Assembly (NCBI GenBank): GCA_009801015.1
Contig: VHZZ01000023.1
Location: forward strand, 37,389 to 101,388
Source: Silene noctiflora
Taxonomy: Eukaryota; Streptophyta; Magnoliopsida; Caryophyllales; Caryophyllaceae
DNA: 64,000 nt
Reading direction: 5' to 3'
Position 1 is the first letter of the stretch. Every line of letters begins with the position of its first letter. Position numbers and translations under genes: made by a program. Below, piece after piece: positions 24,326 through 35,076 of this stretch. The notes under the pieces are model-generated. The model did no database searches, was not told the DNA's origin, and was given only the letters and a program-made list of their open reading frames with translations.

Positions 24326-24347
24326 CAGTCAGTTGTTACTGAATCAA
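23631..24347. other. Intergenic region with TTAG repeat
   Basis: The 3' end of the Ole e 1-type gene, then AT-rich DNA, then about nine TTAG units (24288-24325) directly before the PPR gene start. Confidence 0.6.
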
Positions 24348-26165
24348 ATGCTTCCCTCACATACATATAATTCCCAATTTCCCCTTCTCTTATCTGTTTC
24401 TCCCTCACTTCATCTCCATTTTTCCAGACCTCCTTATTCCTGTCTAACCCGCTCCACTCATCCTTCTAAATCCTTGCATTTTCCCCCCAATTCTACTTTT
24501 ATTTCCGATTTTACTCTTTCCCATACTCTTCAACATGATCAACTTCTAACTTCTCCCATTCTCGATCAACACCTTGCTTCTTTGCTTCAGTCACGCACTA
24601 GACTCAAACATGTTAAGCTTATACACGCTTTCATTCTCAAGTCTCAAACAGATTCTCTTGTTTTTCTTCATAATAATTTGATCAATACCTATTTGGCTTT
24701 TGGCGAGTTACTGGACGCCCGCAAGGTGTTCGATGGAATGCCTCAAACAAGTAGAAATGTTATTTCTTGGACTGCAATGCTTAATGCTTATTTGAAGTTT
24801 GGTTTACAAAACCAAGCCCTTGCCCTTTTTCGTGAGTTTTTGAAGACGGACATTAGACCAAATGGGACCACATTTGTGTGTGTCTTAAATTTGTGTGGTA
24901 AGAGCATGGATTATGAGTTGGGGAGGCAGGTTCATGCTTGTATCCTCAAAGGAGAATACAATCATTTGATACTAGATAGTGCTATTTTATACTTTTATGC
25001 ACAATGTGGCGATTTTTTGAATGCTTTCCAAGTCTTTGATGCCATGAAACACCGGGATGTAGTTAGCTGGACGACACTCATCACTTGTTGCTCTCAACAA
25101 GGCTATGGACAGAAGGCATTCTCACTATTCTCACAAATGCTATTGGAGGACTATTTGCCCAATGAGCACACCGTGTGTAGCATTCTAAAGGCGTGTGGAG
25201 AAGAAAAGGCGTTGAGATTTGGGAGACAGCTGCATGGTCTTGCTCTGAAAAAAGTAATCAGGAATGATGTTTTCGTTGGCACTTCCCTGGTAGATATGTA
25301 TGCAAGGTGTGGACAAATTCAGGATTCTAGGAAAGTATTTGATAGGATGAAAAGGAGAAACATGGTCACATGGACTTCAATCATTGCTGGTTGTGCAAGA
25401 AACGGGCGTGGATATGATGCATTAGATCTTTTCCGGCTGATGAAAAGACGGAAAATTGTAGCTAATAATTTGACAATGGTAAGCATCCTCCGAGCATGTG
25501 GCTCTATAAGTGCTCTAATAACAGGCAAAGAAGTCCATGCACAAGTGTTGAAAATGTCAGCACAAAATAACATCTATGTAGGAAGCACTCTTGTATGGCT
25601 CTATTGCAAATGTGGAGAGTATGCTCTTGCTTCCAAGGTTCTCCAAAGAATGCCTATGAGAGACGTCGTCTCATGGACGGCCATGATTTCCGGTTGTGCC
25701 CATCTTGGGCATGAGTTTGAGGCTCTTGGATTTCTGAAAAAGATGTTTGGGGAAGGCGTCGATCCTAATCCTTTCACGTATTCCTCAATATTGAAAGCTT
25801 GTGCAAACTTAGAAGCTATCGAGCATGGAAAACTAATACACTCTTCTCTCAACAAATCCCCTGCCTTTTCGAACAATGTATATGTCGGGAGTGCTCTTAT
25901 AAATATGTACGCAAAATGTGGTTATGTCTCAGAGGCTTTTCGGGTGTTTTCAAACATGCCTGAGAGGAACTTAGTTAGTTGGAGATCAATGATTGTGGGG
26001 TATGCTCGAAACGGACACTGTCGTGATGCTCTCAAGCTCATTTACCAGATGCAGGCGGAAGGTATTGAAGTGGATGACTACACTGTAACAAGTGTTCTTT
26101 CAGCATGTGGCGATGTGGAGTGGAACTTGGATCTTCCATATGAACAATTCTTGAAACTAAGTTGA
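24348..26165 (+). CDS. PDM1: Plastid pentatricopeptide repeat protein PDM1/SEL1
   Basis: An intronless frame of 605 residues. The first ATG is at 24348; an upstream in-frame TTG is not used. A Ser/Pro/His-rich N-terminus looks like a transit peptide. About ten PLS-type PPR units follow, with repeated cores such as GRQVHACILKG, VSWTTLITCC, VFVGTSLVDMYARCG, GKEVHAQVLK, STLVWLYCKCGE and INMYAKCGYVSEAFRVF. The order and wording match Arabidopsis At4g18520 (PDM1, also SEL1), including the short tail after the last repeat (VLSACGDVEWN) with no E or DYW domain. The Arabidopsis protein is needed for chloroplast RNA processing and accD editing; loss gives pale seedlings. As it lacks a deaminase domain, it would need partners for editing. 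Confidence 0.88.
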   Translation: MLPSHTYNSQFPLLLSVSPSLHLHFSRPPYSCLTRSTHPSKSLHFPPNSTFISDFTLSHTLQHDQLLTSPILDQHLASLLQSRTRLKHVKLIHAFILKSQTDSLVFLHNNLINTYLAFGELLDARKVFDGMPQTSRNVISWTAMLNAYLKFGLQNQALALFREFLKTDIRPNGTTFVCVLNLCGKSMDYELGRQVHACILKGEYNHLILDSAILYFYAQCGDFLNAFQVFDAMKHRDVVSWTTLITCCSQQGYGQKAFSLFSQMLLEDYLPNEHTVCSILKACGEEKALRFGRQLHGLALKKVIRNDVFVGTSLVDMYARCGQIQDSRKVFDRMKRRNMVTWTSIIAGCARNGRGYDALDLFRLMKRRKIVANNLTMVSILRACGSISALITGKEVHAQVLKMSAQNNIYVGSTLVWLYCKCGEYALASKVLQRMPMRDVVSWTAMISGCAHLGHEFEALGFLKKMFGEGVDPNPFTYSSILKACANLEAIEHGKLIHSSLNKSPAFSNNVYVGSALINMYAKCGYVSEAFRVFSNMPERNLVSWRSMIVGYARNGHCRDALKLIYQMQAEGIEVDDYTVTSVLSACGDVEWNLDLPYEQFLKLS

Positions 26166-29163
26166 TTGTTTCTTTTATATGGGAGTTTATGTACTATTCG
26201 TTGAGTTGATGACAAAAGCCAGAATGAAACATTTTTACTTTCCTTGAGTTGATGACTTGAAGGGCATGGGCTAGGGAATATTGAGGGAGGAACGGGGGAG
26301 AAGTGTCAGCTAGAGGAAATGTCGAGGTAACAATGCAGGGTGGTGTTGTGACAGCAACACCTTATGAAACAGTATGTGCTCTCCATGGTAATTTTGTTAG
26401 TAAGAAAGAACAGCATATGCTTGTCATGGTAATTTTGGTGTGAATCCTCAGCCGTTGTTGTTTCACTTTATATATTGGCAATGCTCTTGTTGGGTTTTGC
26501 AGATCCAATTAGGATGTGGATTAGGAAATGCATTCTGACAGCAGCGAATTTCCAACTGAAATCATGCATGTCTTGTCGGGTTTTGCCAAATTATATGTAC
26601 CCCAGATCATTTAGTGGATCCATAATCATTCTGTGAATCCTCTACGAGTAACTCAGTTAAAGCACCCTGTTCTGTTGAGTGTTGAGTAGATTATGCAATT
26701 CTCCAAGTAATTTCCATGACAGGTAAGTGAAAAACAGTCATTTTATGTTCTGTTGACTCGGCTAATCAAGTTTGTTACTGAGTACTGTATTATTTAGGAA
26801 GTACTCCATAGCATGTTATTAGAAATTACCTATCCACCCCTTTTTTTTGTTCCTGTATAAGTTGACTGTTTCATTTTTATGTAAGAAAACCAGAACTTTG
26901 ATGTAGACTTATCACCACTAATTGACTTATCTTGAAGATTTTATAAAAAAAAAACTAACTAAAAAAGTGTTAAGTAAGATACCAACCAAAAGAGTTGGAA
27001 GGATTCGTTTGGAGACACGATTAAAGCAGCAGCAGCAGCAGCAGCAGCGTATGTGCTCCTCATCATCATCATCATTTGATAATGACAATTTTAGACTTAA
27101 TTTTGCGAATAATTTAGCCGTCCCTCCCTCAGGAACAAGCAATCAATCATACTCCCTTGTTTAATTTCATTCTGACGGTATCATATTAATTAAACAAGTC
27201 TCAATAATTTGCAACTTCAATTCCTTAATTTAATTAGTCAGTAGTTACTCATAGTATTACTTTATTAGTTTCACCCTCCTCGTATAAGCCTGCCTTCCTG
27301 CATTATGCATTATCTTTTTAGTTATCAGCTCATTATAATTGTTTTCTACTCATTGACTATTAATCATGGACACCTGGATTCCCAAACTATATTTTCAGCG
27401 TATTGTCATTCCAAACATTTATGTCAAAAGCGTTTCAAACTCTAGTTTTAATAATAATGCCACAAATAATTGACCAATAAGGGGACGTTTGGTTAGAGAA
27501 AGGAAATAAAAAATTGTAAGAGGGAAAAGTAAAAGATTACCTAAAACTTAACTAGTTGTTTGGTTACAAGAAAGGGAACTAATGGTTCACCCACTCTCAC
27601 TCCTGCCACTAACATACACCACCACAAACAACCACTTATCTGCTAAAAAATGGCTGCAACCACCGTCTCCCCACCCCACTGATTAGACCCCACCACATCC
27701 CCCTACCTGACACTGTCGCCCACTTGTCGTCGTCGTCCCACCCCATCCCAACACCAAAATCATCAAAAACCCTCTCCTACCCTCGAAATTCGGAGGTCTG
27801 ACTAGGGTAGTTGGGGGGACAGTGAATTGCCGACGAACTGGGATACTTGGGACAAGATTGGTGGGTTGTTATTTGTTTTGTTGTGCGGGTGGTTTAGGTG
27901 GGTTTTTGGTGGTGATGGCGGTGGCGTCGTGGTGGCAATGGCGTTATATTGGTGCTTTGGTGGTGGCTAGATTGGTGGTAGTCGCAAGTGTGGTGGTAGG
28001 TGAATAAGGTGGTTGAAGGATAATAAAGGTACTGAAATCTCATCCCATAAGGGAATTCCATCCCTTTGTTTATGTAAAACAAACATATCAACAAAGTAAA
28101 TCAATCATTTTGTTTCTCTTTCCCTTTCTTGTAAACTCCCGACCAAACGTCCAAGGGAATAATTTCTTTCCAAAGTTTGCCTCCAAAAAGCATCAAGTTA
28201 AATTAAAAAATAAAAAACTTCTTCATTAAATTATTATCATTTTATCAAAATATATTCTTCCAATCAAATAATAATATTTTTATTAAAATCTAAATTATAA
28301 TCTTTAAATTAAAATAAGATAAATTCGCTATAATTTTATAAACTACACATTTTTTTTAAAAAATTTTTTTGTCAAACATAATCTTTCTGCCGGATTCCTA
28401 TATTTTGTACTAAATTATCCTAACTCAATCTAATCAGAATATATATTAGGGATATGTTTCATACAATATCCTCAGTAGAAGAATAAAAGTAATATAATTT
28501 CTAAAAATAATATCTAAAGCTATATTTGATACTAAGATTATCAAAAAATAATCCAATAATTGTAAAGTAGGGAGTATAATGAGTTGATACTACTTAGAAT
28601 TTAATATGAGTAGTAGAATATACTCCGTATTCGGTATTCCCATAATAGCGTTGACAAGTTACGAAGTACTCAACTCAGTAGTACATGATGTTATGGTAAC
28701 AAGGAAGTCTGCATATATATTGTTACCCTTTAATCTCCACCCTTTCACTTTTACAAATAACATTATAAACCTCTTCTTCCCATCTCTATATTATATTATA
28801 TTATATTATATTATATTATATAATCAGACTCTTTCTTCTATTAATTATTAATTATTATTATACCCTCTTGCTTGGGGTATTATACCGGTTCAACATTGTA
28901 TTATCAATATCTGGGGAAATATTAGCTACCATCCCTCCCTCTTATATATATCAACTTTATTTGTACTTCTTTTAAGGTGTTGGGTTCATATTATTTTCCA
29001 AAATAACAATAATAATAATACATATCCCAGCACCACCTATATCTAGTATCTACCTATGATTCATAATTCACATGAATATTATCCTTATATAGCTCCATTC
29101 TTATAACACGGCCGCACCTTTAATTTCATTCATTTGGTTTCCTTAATTCAATCAAATATATAT
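26166..29163. other. Intergenic region with foldback element
   Basis: The PDM1 3' flank, then CAG and TCA triplet runs at about 27024-27075 inside an unsupported short frame. The foldback at 27483-28152, very AT-rich DNA and an ATATT repeat (about 28786-28820) follow. The SAUR promoter must lie at the right end. Confidence 0.55.
27483..28152. mobile_element. Foldback DNA element with GGACGTTTGGT ends
   Basis: About 670 bp. The left end GGACGTTTGGTTAGAG and the right end, reversed, GGACGTTTGGTCGGG share an 11-bp perfect terminal repeat. The flanks both show AAGG directly outside (27479-27482 and 28153-28156), too short for a firm class call. The interior left half is rich in CACC and the right half in GGTG, so it folds back further in. 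The 61-codon frame inside is composition noise. No transposase is present. Confidence 0.6.
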
Positions 29164-29286
29164 ATGATGATGGAAGAAGAGGTTAGGGCGTTGAAAGAAG
29201 ACAAGAAATTAGTTAGCGGAGGTCTATGGAGAAAAACATGGGAAAAATGCAAGTCATTCAACCATACTAATACTAATACTAATACT

Positions 29287-29340
<54 letters not shown>

Positions 29341-29874
29341 GTAGTTGGTGTTTCCATTGCAAATTCAAATACTACTCCGCCGAATGCAAGTCCATACATG
29401 TCCAAGAGCAAATCATTGTCAACTCTATTCCCAAGAACGCCGACAACACCACGAGGAGGAGGAGGAGGAGGTGGAGGAGGAGGAGGAGGATCAAGTGGCG
29501 CTAATAAGTGGGGGAGATCATTATCGAGGAAGTGGTCGTGGAGCAATAAGGTGGGGCTTTCAACACCCAAAGGATGTCTATCAGTATACGTGGGACCCGA
29601 AAGGGAGAGGTTCATAATCAAGGTAGAAAGCACAAGCCATCCATTATTCAAAATGCTACTGGAAGAAGCCGAATCAGAATACGGGTTTCACAGCGATGGC
29701 CCGCTAGTGTTACCGTGTGATGCAGATATGTTCTCAAAGGTGTTGTTCCAAATGGAGTCCGATCGTCATGATGATTATATTATTACACATTCTTCAACAT
29801 GTAGCCCTCGAGGCCGCACCTCTTACCATCATCTTCCCCCTTCATCCTCCACCACCTTCCTCAACTACTATTAG
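29164..29874 (+). CDS. SAUR-family protein with Ser and Gly runs
   Basis: A single exon of 236 residues starting MMMEEEVRALKEDKKLVSGG; the ATG at 29164 is the first in frame. Residues about 130-200 form the SAUR domain: PKGCLSVYVGPERERFIIKV, then HPLFKMLLEEAESEYGF and LVLPCDADMFSKVLFQME. The N-terminal half is long for a SAUR and holds an (NT) repeat, a Ser run from TCA triplets (about 29288-29340) and a Gly run from GGA triplets (about 29455-29490). SAURs are auxin-responsive proteins, often inhibitors of PP2C.D phosphatases that promote cell expansion. The longer, basic N-terminus places it with the SAUR70/SAUR52-like members, by impression only. Confidence 0.88.
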
Positions 29875-29996
29875 TATTATACTACTATTATTATTATTCC
29901 ATATTTTCTATTATCAATCTGGTGCACAGCAGCACAGCGCAGTCTGAGATGGTCAATGCAACCTACTGGACTTATTATTATTTTGTTAGAAAAGGG

Positions 29997-30033
<37 letters not shown>

Positions 30034-31254
30034 ATTGATTTGGAAATTGTGATTTTGAGTTTGATGATACCATTTGCTTATAAACATTTTTATCAAAAAA
30101 GAGAGTGACGAAGATTGGTTGTTTGTTCTTCTATTCGCCATGTCATTTGATTTGGTTTCAAGATTGTTACTCTCATTGTTGTAAACGTGCCATCATGTAA
30201 AACTTAAATACTTGGCTTGCATGCTATTGTAATAACTATTGAATAGTACCTTTTTTTTTTTTTGTGTGTGTAAGGTGAGTTATAGCTTATAACCGCACAT
30301 TTGACGTTAACAAATTTTCAATCAAGGTTATCATGGATATCTCTCTCATAAATTTATAAGATTTTAAATAAGAGCTTTTTAGTATATGCTAACAGACTTA
30401 TGTTTTACATGATTAGCGTAAAACATATGAGGCGGCTTTCCAATTTCTCCAATATCGGTCAAGCCTGGGTTTGAATTTAGTCAAACTAATCCCAAATAAG
30501 CTCAATTTGAGCTTGACCAAATTCCAAGTCGAGTCCAATCTGATTATGGCTTGGATCGTTTGCGAAAACTTATTTGGGCTCCTTTTCTTGTTTTTAGTTT
30601 GGCCTCTGTTTTTCCACATTATTTTGCAATAATTTTTATTCTTTTACGACTACGTTGCTAAGAGTTGTATTCATTATTAACTTAATTTATACATAAATTT
30701 TACAATTGGGCTCTCTTCTTTGAGCCCAGTTTTTTGTTACTAAAAAAGGGCGGTGAAATGAAGGAGGAGAGTCGAGTGTAGTATGTTATAAAAATGGACC
30801 GAATTGGAGAGCCCATAATCTTGGGTTTACGATAGATGATTAGATGAGTGCTGCTGGGTGGCCATGCAGTGTCATTAGAGGATGCCACGACTACATTAAC
30901 AGTGTTTTAAAAGTTACACGTGGCACTTGATTATCTACCAAATTACAAATTTGGAGTTCATCATCATCCCCTTCACTCGATCACTACCCAGTTTCTCAAC
31001 TGTTTCAATCCTTGATCGTCTTTCCAAATTGTAAGTTGCATTTCTTCTTCTTCTTCTCCTTGCTTTCTTTTTTATTATACGGCCGACTAACTTTTATTGT
31101 CGATTTTCCTATTGATGCCATTTCTGCTTTCTTTTGTAATAACTAATTTGATGAATTGTGGAATGGATTTGGAACTTTTTCATATCTAAGTAAAGACCTC
31201 CTCCTTAACTTGAACAGATTAATAAACCAACAGACTAGAAAACATTAGCTCTAC
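29875..31254. other. Intergenic region and probable 5' UTR intron
   Basis: A TA microsatellite at 30002-30029 lies just 3' of the SAUR gene. Near the right end, a donor at 31031 (AAATT then GTAAGTTG) and an acceptor at 31217 (TTGAACAG) frame a likely 187-bp intron in the leader of the next gene. Otherwise nothing is seen. Confidence 0.5.
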
Positions 31255-32226
31255 ATGTCAGGTGTATCCTTAGCCGTGGCTCCTGGTACCGAAACCACAA
31301 TGCTGGCTGACCCCAGACCTGTTCTCCCAAATCAACGCCAAAAGGCCACTCTTTCCGGAGTAATGGGGTCATTGCGAGTCATAGAGCTCCAACTAGTGGC
31401 TTTCATCATGGTTTTCTCTGTTAGCGGCCTAGTCCCGCTCCTCCATCTAATCTTTCCAGTCTTTGCCTCCGCGTACATCCTAGCCCTATCTAAGCTCTCC
31501 TTCCCTGCTCATCCCAACGCTAGGATGGTTAGCCCCCAGCTTTTCCAAGGCGGACGCTTCTTTCGTATCTACGTCATTTTGGGGACCACAGTGGGGCTCT
31601 TCTTCCCCCTTGCATATGTGTTGGGAGGGTTCGCAAGGGGGGACGATCATGCAGTGAGATCAGCCACGCCTCACCTGTTCCTGCTTTCCTTTCAGATTTT
31701 AACCGAGAACATTATTAGTGGACTCTCCTTATTTTCACCACCTGTGAGAGCGCTTGTTCCTCTGATATATACCGTCCGGAGGATTTTTGTTATCCTTGAT
31801 TGGGTGCAAGACGTCTGGGTTAACAAGACTTTGCCTGTCAATGCCGCTGCTAAGGTAAGCCGTTGTAATTTATATGTTCCGAATCGACTCATTTCATCAT
31901 GTGCTCAACTTTTAGTGCTTTTTTCCCTGTGTTTTCTGATCTTGTCAATTTATTTGAGGCAATAAATATTCTTTTAAATATGGTCCATGAGCCTTAATTG
32001 AAATGTGGGTGATGCTTAGGATGTTGCATGGTTTTGGTTTGGGAGAACATTGGCAGTCGCAAACATGGCCTACTTCTCCATCAATCTATTCTGTTTCCTG
32101 ATCCCTCGGTTTCTACCAAGGGCGTTTGAGAGATACTTGATCGAAAGAGACGAGATTCGCATGAAGATGTCGGAGGACAGAAGAGATGCATCATCTCAAC
32201 ATACCGTGGACAAAAAGACCGACTGA
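31255..32226 (+). CDS. Multi-pass membrane protein of unknown function
   Basis: Two exons, 31255-31854 and 32020-32226, joined in phase 0, giving 268 residues. The N-terminus is hydrophilic. Four or five hydrophobic stretches follow, including VAFIMVFSVSGLVPLLHLIF, IYVILGTTVGLFFPLAYVL and MAYFSINLFCFLIPRFL. The C-terminus is charged (FERYLIERDEIRMKMSEDRR). Similar proteins exist across land plants under a DUF label; I recall DUF7733 but cannot confirm it. Nothing shows a transport or enzyme motif. A leader intron is likely upstream. The real-gene call rests on clean splicing, a sensible membrane layout and the charged tail. Confidence 0.75.
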
Positions 32227-32628
32227 TTTCCCTTTCGTTGTGTATATGTCAGTTGTAAAAATGCATTTGTTTTTTATTTGTAGTTAGTAGTCGAAGACTT
32301 GGGTTTGGTTAAGCAGGACATGTTTCTGCAGGACTAGTGCCACAACATTGTCCTTTTTGCATATGGGTAGTGAAATGGCTCCAGATACTTGCGCATCTAT
32401 ACACATCTTTTAATGCAATAGGGAGAGCGAGTTCACGGTGCACTTTCCGGGGTGAAGAGAGCTTAGCGAATCTGATGTTGACGATTAAGCAACAAACTCC
32501 CACAAAATACTGCTAAACTACTAAAGTATTATTTCATCCAACTTGATGGTCAAAGTTAAATATTCCGTATGATAGAAGAAGCAAGCTCATATTTTCACTC
32601 CACACAGAAAATACACAAACATTAAAGG

Positions 32629-32718
32629 GCAATTCTCATTTGTGACGGAAGGTATCCGTCACTTTGAGAAGACGGGTACCAAATTGTGAGACAAAAGACC
32701 CATGAGAGGAGAGAGGAA
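32629..32718. mobile_element. GTGACGG-family foldback, cut by the gap
   Basis: The left end of an element of the same family as 34939-35076 and 54271-54465: AATTCTCATTTGTGACGG, then TATCCGTCAC forming an inner hairpin. It runs into the N gap, so the right end is not visible. Confidence 0.6.
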
Positions 32719-33683
32719 NNNNNNNNNNNNNNNNNNNNNNNNNNNNNNNNNNNNNNNNNNNNNNNNNNNNNNNNNNNNNNNNNNNNNNNNNNNNNNNNNN
32801 NNNNNNNNNNNNNNNNNNNNNNNNNNNNNNNNNNNNNNNNNNNNNNNNNNNNNNNNNNNNNNNNNNNNNNNNNNNNNNNNNNNNNNNNNNNNNNNNNNNN
32901 NNNNNNNNNNNNNNNNNNNNNNNNNNNNNNNNNNNNNNNNNNNNNNNNNNNNNNNNNNNNNNNNNNNNNNNNNNNNNNNNNNNNNNNNNNNNNNNNNNNN
33001 NNNNNNNNNNNNNNNNNNNNNNNNNNNNNNNNNNNNNNNNNNNNNNNNNNNNNNNNNNNNNNNNNNNNNNNNNNNNNNNNNNNNNNNNNNNNNNNNNNNN
33101 NNNNNNNNNNNNNNNNNNNNNNNNNNNNNNNNNNNNNNNNNNNNNNNNNNNNNNNNNNNNNNNNNNNNNNNNNNNNNNNNNNNNNNNNNNNNNNNNNNNN
33201 NNNNNNNNNNNNNNNNNNNNNNNNNNNNNNNNNNNNNNNNNNNNNNNNNNNNNNNNNNNNNNNNNNNNNNNNNNNNNNNNNNNNNNNNNNNNNNNNNNNN
33301 NNNNNNNNNNNNNNNNNNNNNNNNNNNNNNNNNNNNNNNNNNNNNNNNNNNNNNNNNNNNNNNNNNNNNNNNNNNNNNNNNNNNNNNNNNNNNNNNNNNN
33401 NNNNNNNNNNNNNNNNNNNNNNNNNNNNNNNNNNNNNNNNNNNNNNNNNNNNNNNNNNNNNNNNNNNNNNNNNNNNNNNNNNNNNNNNNNNNNNNNNNNN
33501 NNNNNNNNNNNNNNNNNNNNNNNNNNNNNNNNNNNNNNNNNNNNNNNNNNNNNNNNNNNNNNNNNNNNNNNNNNNNNNNNNNNNNNNNNNNNNNNNNNNN
33601 NNNNNNNNNNNNNNNNNNNNNNNNNNNNNNNNNNNNNNNNNNNNNNNNNNNNNNNNNNNNNNNNNNNNNNNNNNNNNNNNNNN
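32719..33683. other. Assembly gap (Ns)
   Basis: A run of 965 Ns. Its left border lies inside a foldback repeat, which may be why assembly failed here. Confidence 0.99.
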
Positions 33684-34005
33684 GACTTTTGATTTGATTT
33701 AGTTGTGTCGTAGCAATTGGAGGGGACACAGGGGAGAGATGAGATGGTATTTATTTTTCGGATCTTTTATTTTTTTTTTTTCAATGGATGTGAGAAATGA
33801 GAGGGGTATATTCGGAATAAAGGGAAAAAAATGGGCGGGATTTAGTAAAAGGGTGTGCGGGATTTAGCATATCCCTTTTATTATTAGGTTATTGTGTAAC
33901 TGTTTAAATTACTTCATCCTTTAAGTAATCTCAATTTAATCCCTCATATCCCTTAGCTTCCGACAAAAACTTGCTTGTTTTTTTAAAAAGTGATGTGGCC
34001 ACTAA

Positions 34006-34805
34006 TATTTCATAAAAATAATTCATCATATGGGTGACCTGCTTAAATTACTCCATCCTTTAATATCTCTTATCACCATCATGCATTTTTTATCACTCAA
34101 TCACCATCACCTTCGGCGGCGGTGGTGGAAGAGAGTGCTTGTGATGAGAATTGAGTTAATGAGAATGTTGGGAATTGGAGTAGGGAGAATATTGGGTCTC
34201 CGGAGAAGGTGGTTAAGGGATTGTTGTTGTCGTCGTCTTGGTTTGGTGGTGGCAATGTGGTGGTTGTTTTGGTGGGGTCTTTGAAGGTGGGGAGTTTTTG
34301 GAGAGGTGATCGAAGAGGGTGATGTTGTTGTTGCATTGTTGTTGCGGATGATGACATTTTGGTTTTGATTCGAGTTTTAATTGTTTTGGATTGATTTTAC
34401 ATCTTCGGTTTGTTATGAAGGTTAGGACGATTTAGTAGCAAGGTTGGGTTGTCCATTGATAAGGTTGAAATTGAGAGAAGAAGAGAAAAGAGGACAGGAG
34501 AATGGATAGAGGAGGTCGAGGATGCAATTTGGAGGTGTGACCGCATGAGGAGCGTTAATAGTTTGGATTATTATGAGATTAAATATAGTTGGGTGTATTA
34601 TAAGAAGATCACTCATAGTTTGATTATTCTTGTGAAATAATTAATGTGTTTATTAATCTTTAAAAACATAAGGTAACATGTTGTTTAGGTTGTCGATCAC
34701 TCTAGTGTGTTTTGGGAAGGAAGAGGGGATAAGAGGGATTAAATTCAGATTACTTAAAAATAGAGTAATTTAAGCAGGCCACTGAGATAGATTATTCCTA
34801 TGAAA
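34006..34805. mobile_element. Foldback element with about 50-bp inverted ends
   Basis: The left arm (ATTTCATAAAAATAAT then GACCTGCTTAAATTACTC) is matched in reverse by the right arm (GAGTAATTTAAGCAGGCC then ATTATTCCTATGAAAT). Span is about 800 bp. Target duplications are not clear. The interior has GGTGGT-rich stretches with open frames of no recognisable meaning. Confidence 0.6.
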
Positions 34806-34938
34806 TAACCCTTTATTATTTTATCATTTATTTATTTATGGTCAAAGGTTTAAAGTTAGTCAAATTAAACTTTTAGTCTAAAGTCAAACTAAGAAGAAAT
34901 GGGATAGAGTACAGAGAGAGAAAGCACTTGGTTAAGTA

Positions 34939-35076
34939 CACAAATTCTCATTTGTGACGTGTGTGAACACGTCACAAATGTTGTGACGTGAGACAACCTT
35001 GCAAGTGGGTGAGGCAAGTGGAGAGAGGCTTGTGAGACGTCACAAGCTTGTGACCGTCACAAGTAAGACGAGCTGA
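34939..35076. mobile_element. GTGACGG-family foldback, complete copy
   Basis: About 138 bp flanked by the 8-bp direct repeat GTTAAGTA (34931-34938 and 35077-35084). The left end CACAAATTCTCATTTGTGAC and an internal GAACACGTCACAAATG make nested hairpins. The right part repeats CACAAGCTTGTGAC, itself a near palindrome, then CGTCACAAG. No coding capacity. Confidence 0.7.

Noticed and set aside
24333-24347. Upstream TTG start for PDM1
   Set aside because: The ATG at 24348 is in frame, follows directly, and leads into a transit-peptide-like sequence.
26922-27164. 80-codon frame with Gln and Ser runs after PDM1
   Set aside because: Its content is CAG and TCA triplet arrays; the remainder has no family likeness and no in-frame splice partner is evident.
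27822-28007. 61-codon frame rich in Val, Trp and Gly
   Set aside because: It lies inside the foldback element and reflects GGTGG-rich repeats.
32659-33729. Three long frames spanning the gap
   Set aside because: They consist of translated Ns and carry no information.
34030-34357. Frames on both strands rich in Arg/Leu or Pro/Thr
   Set aside because: They sit in the foldback at 34006-34805 and follow its GGTGGT composition.
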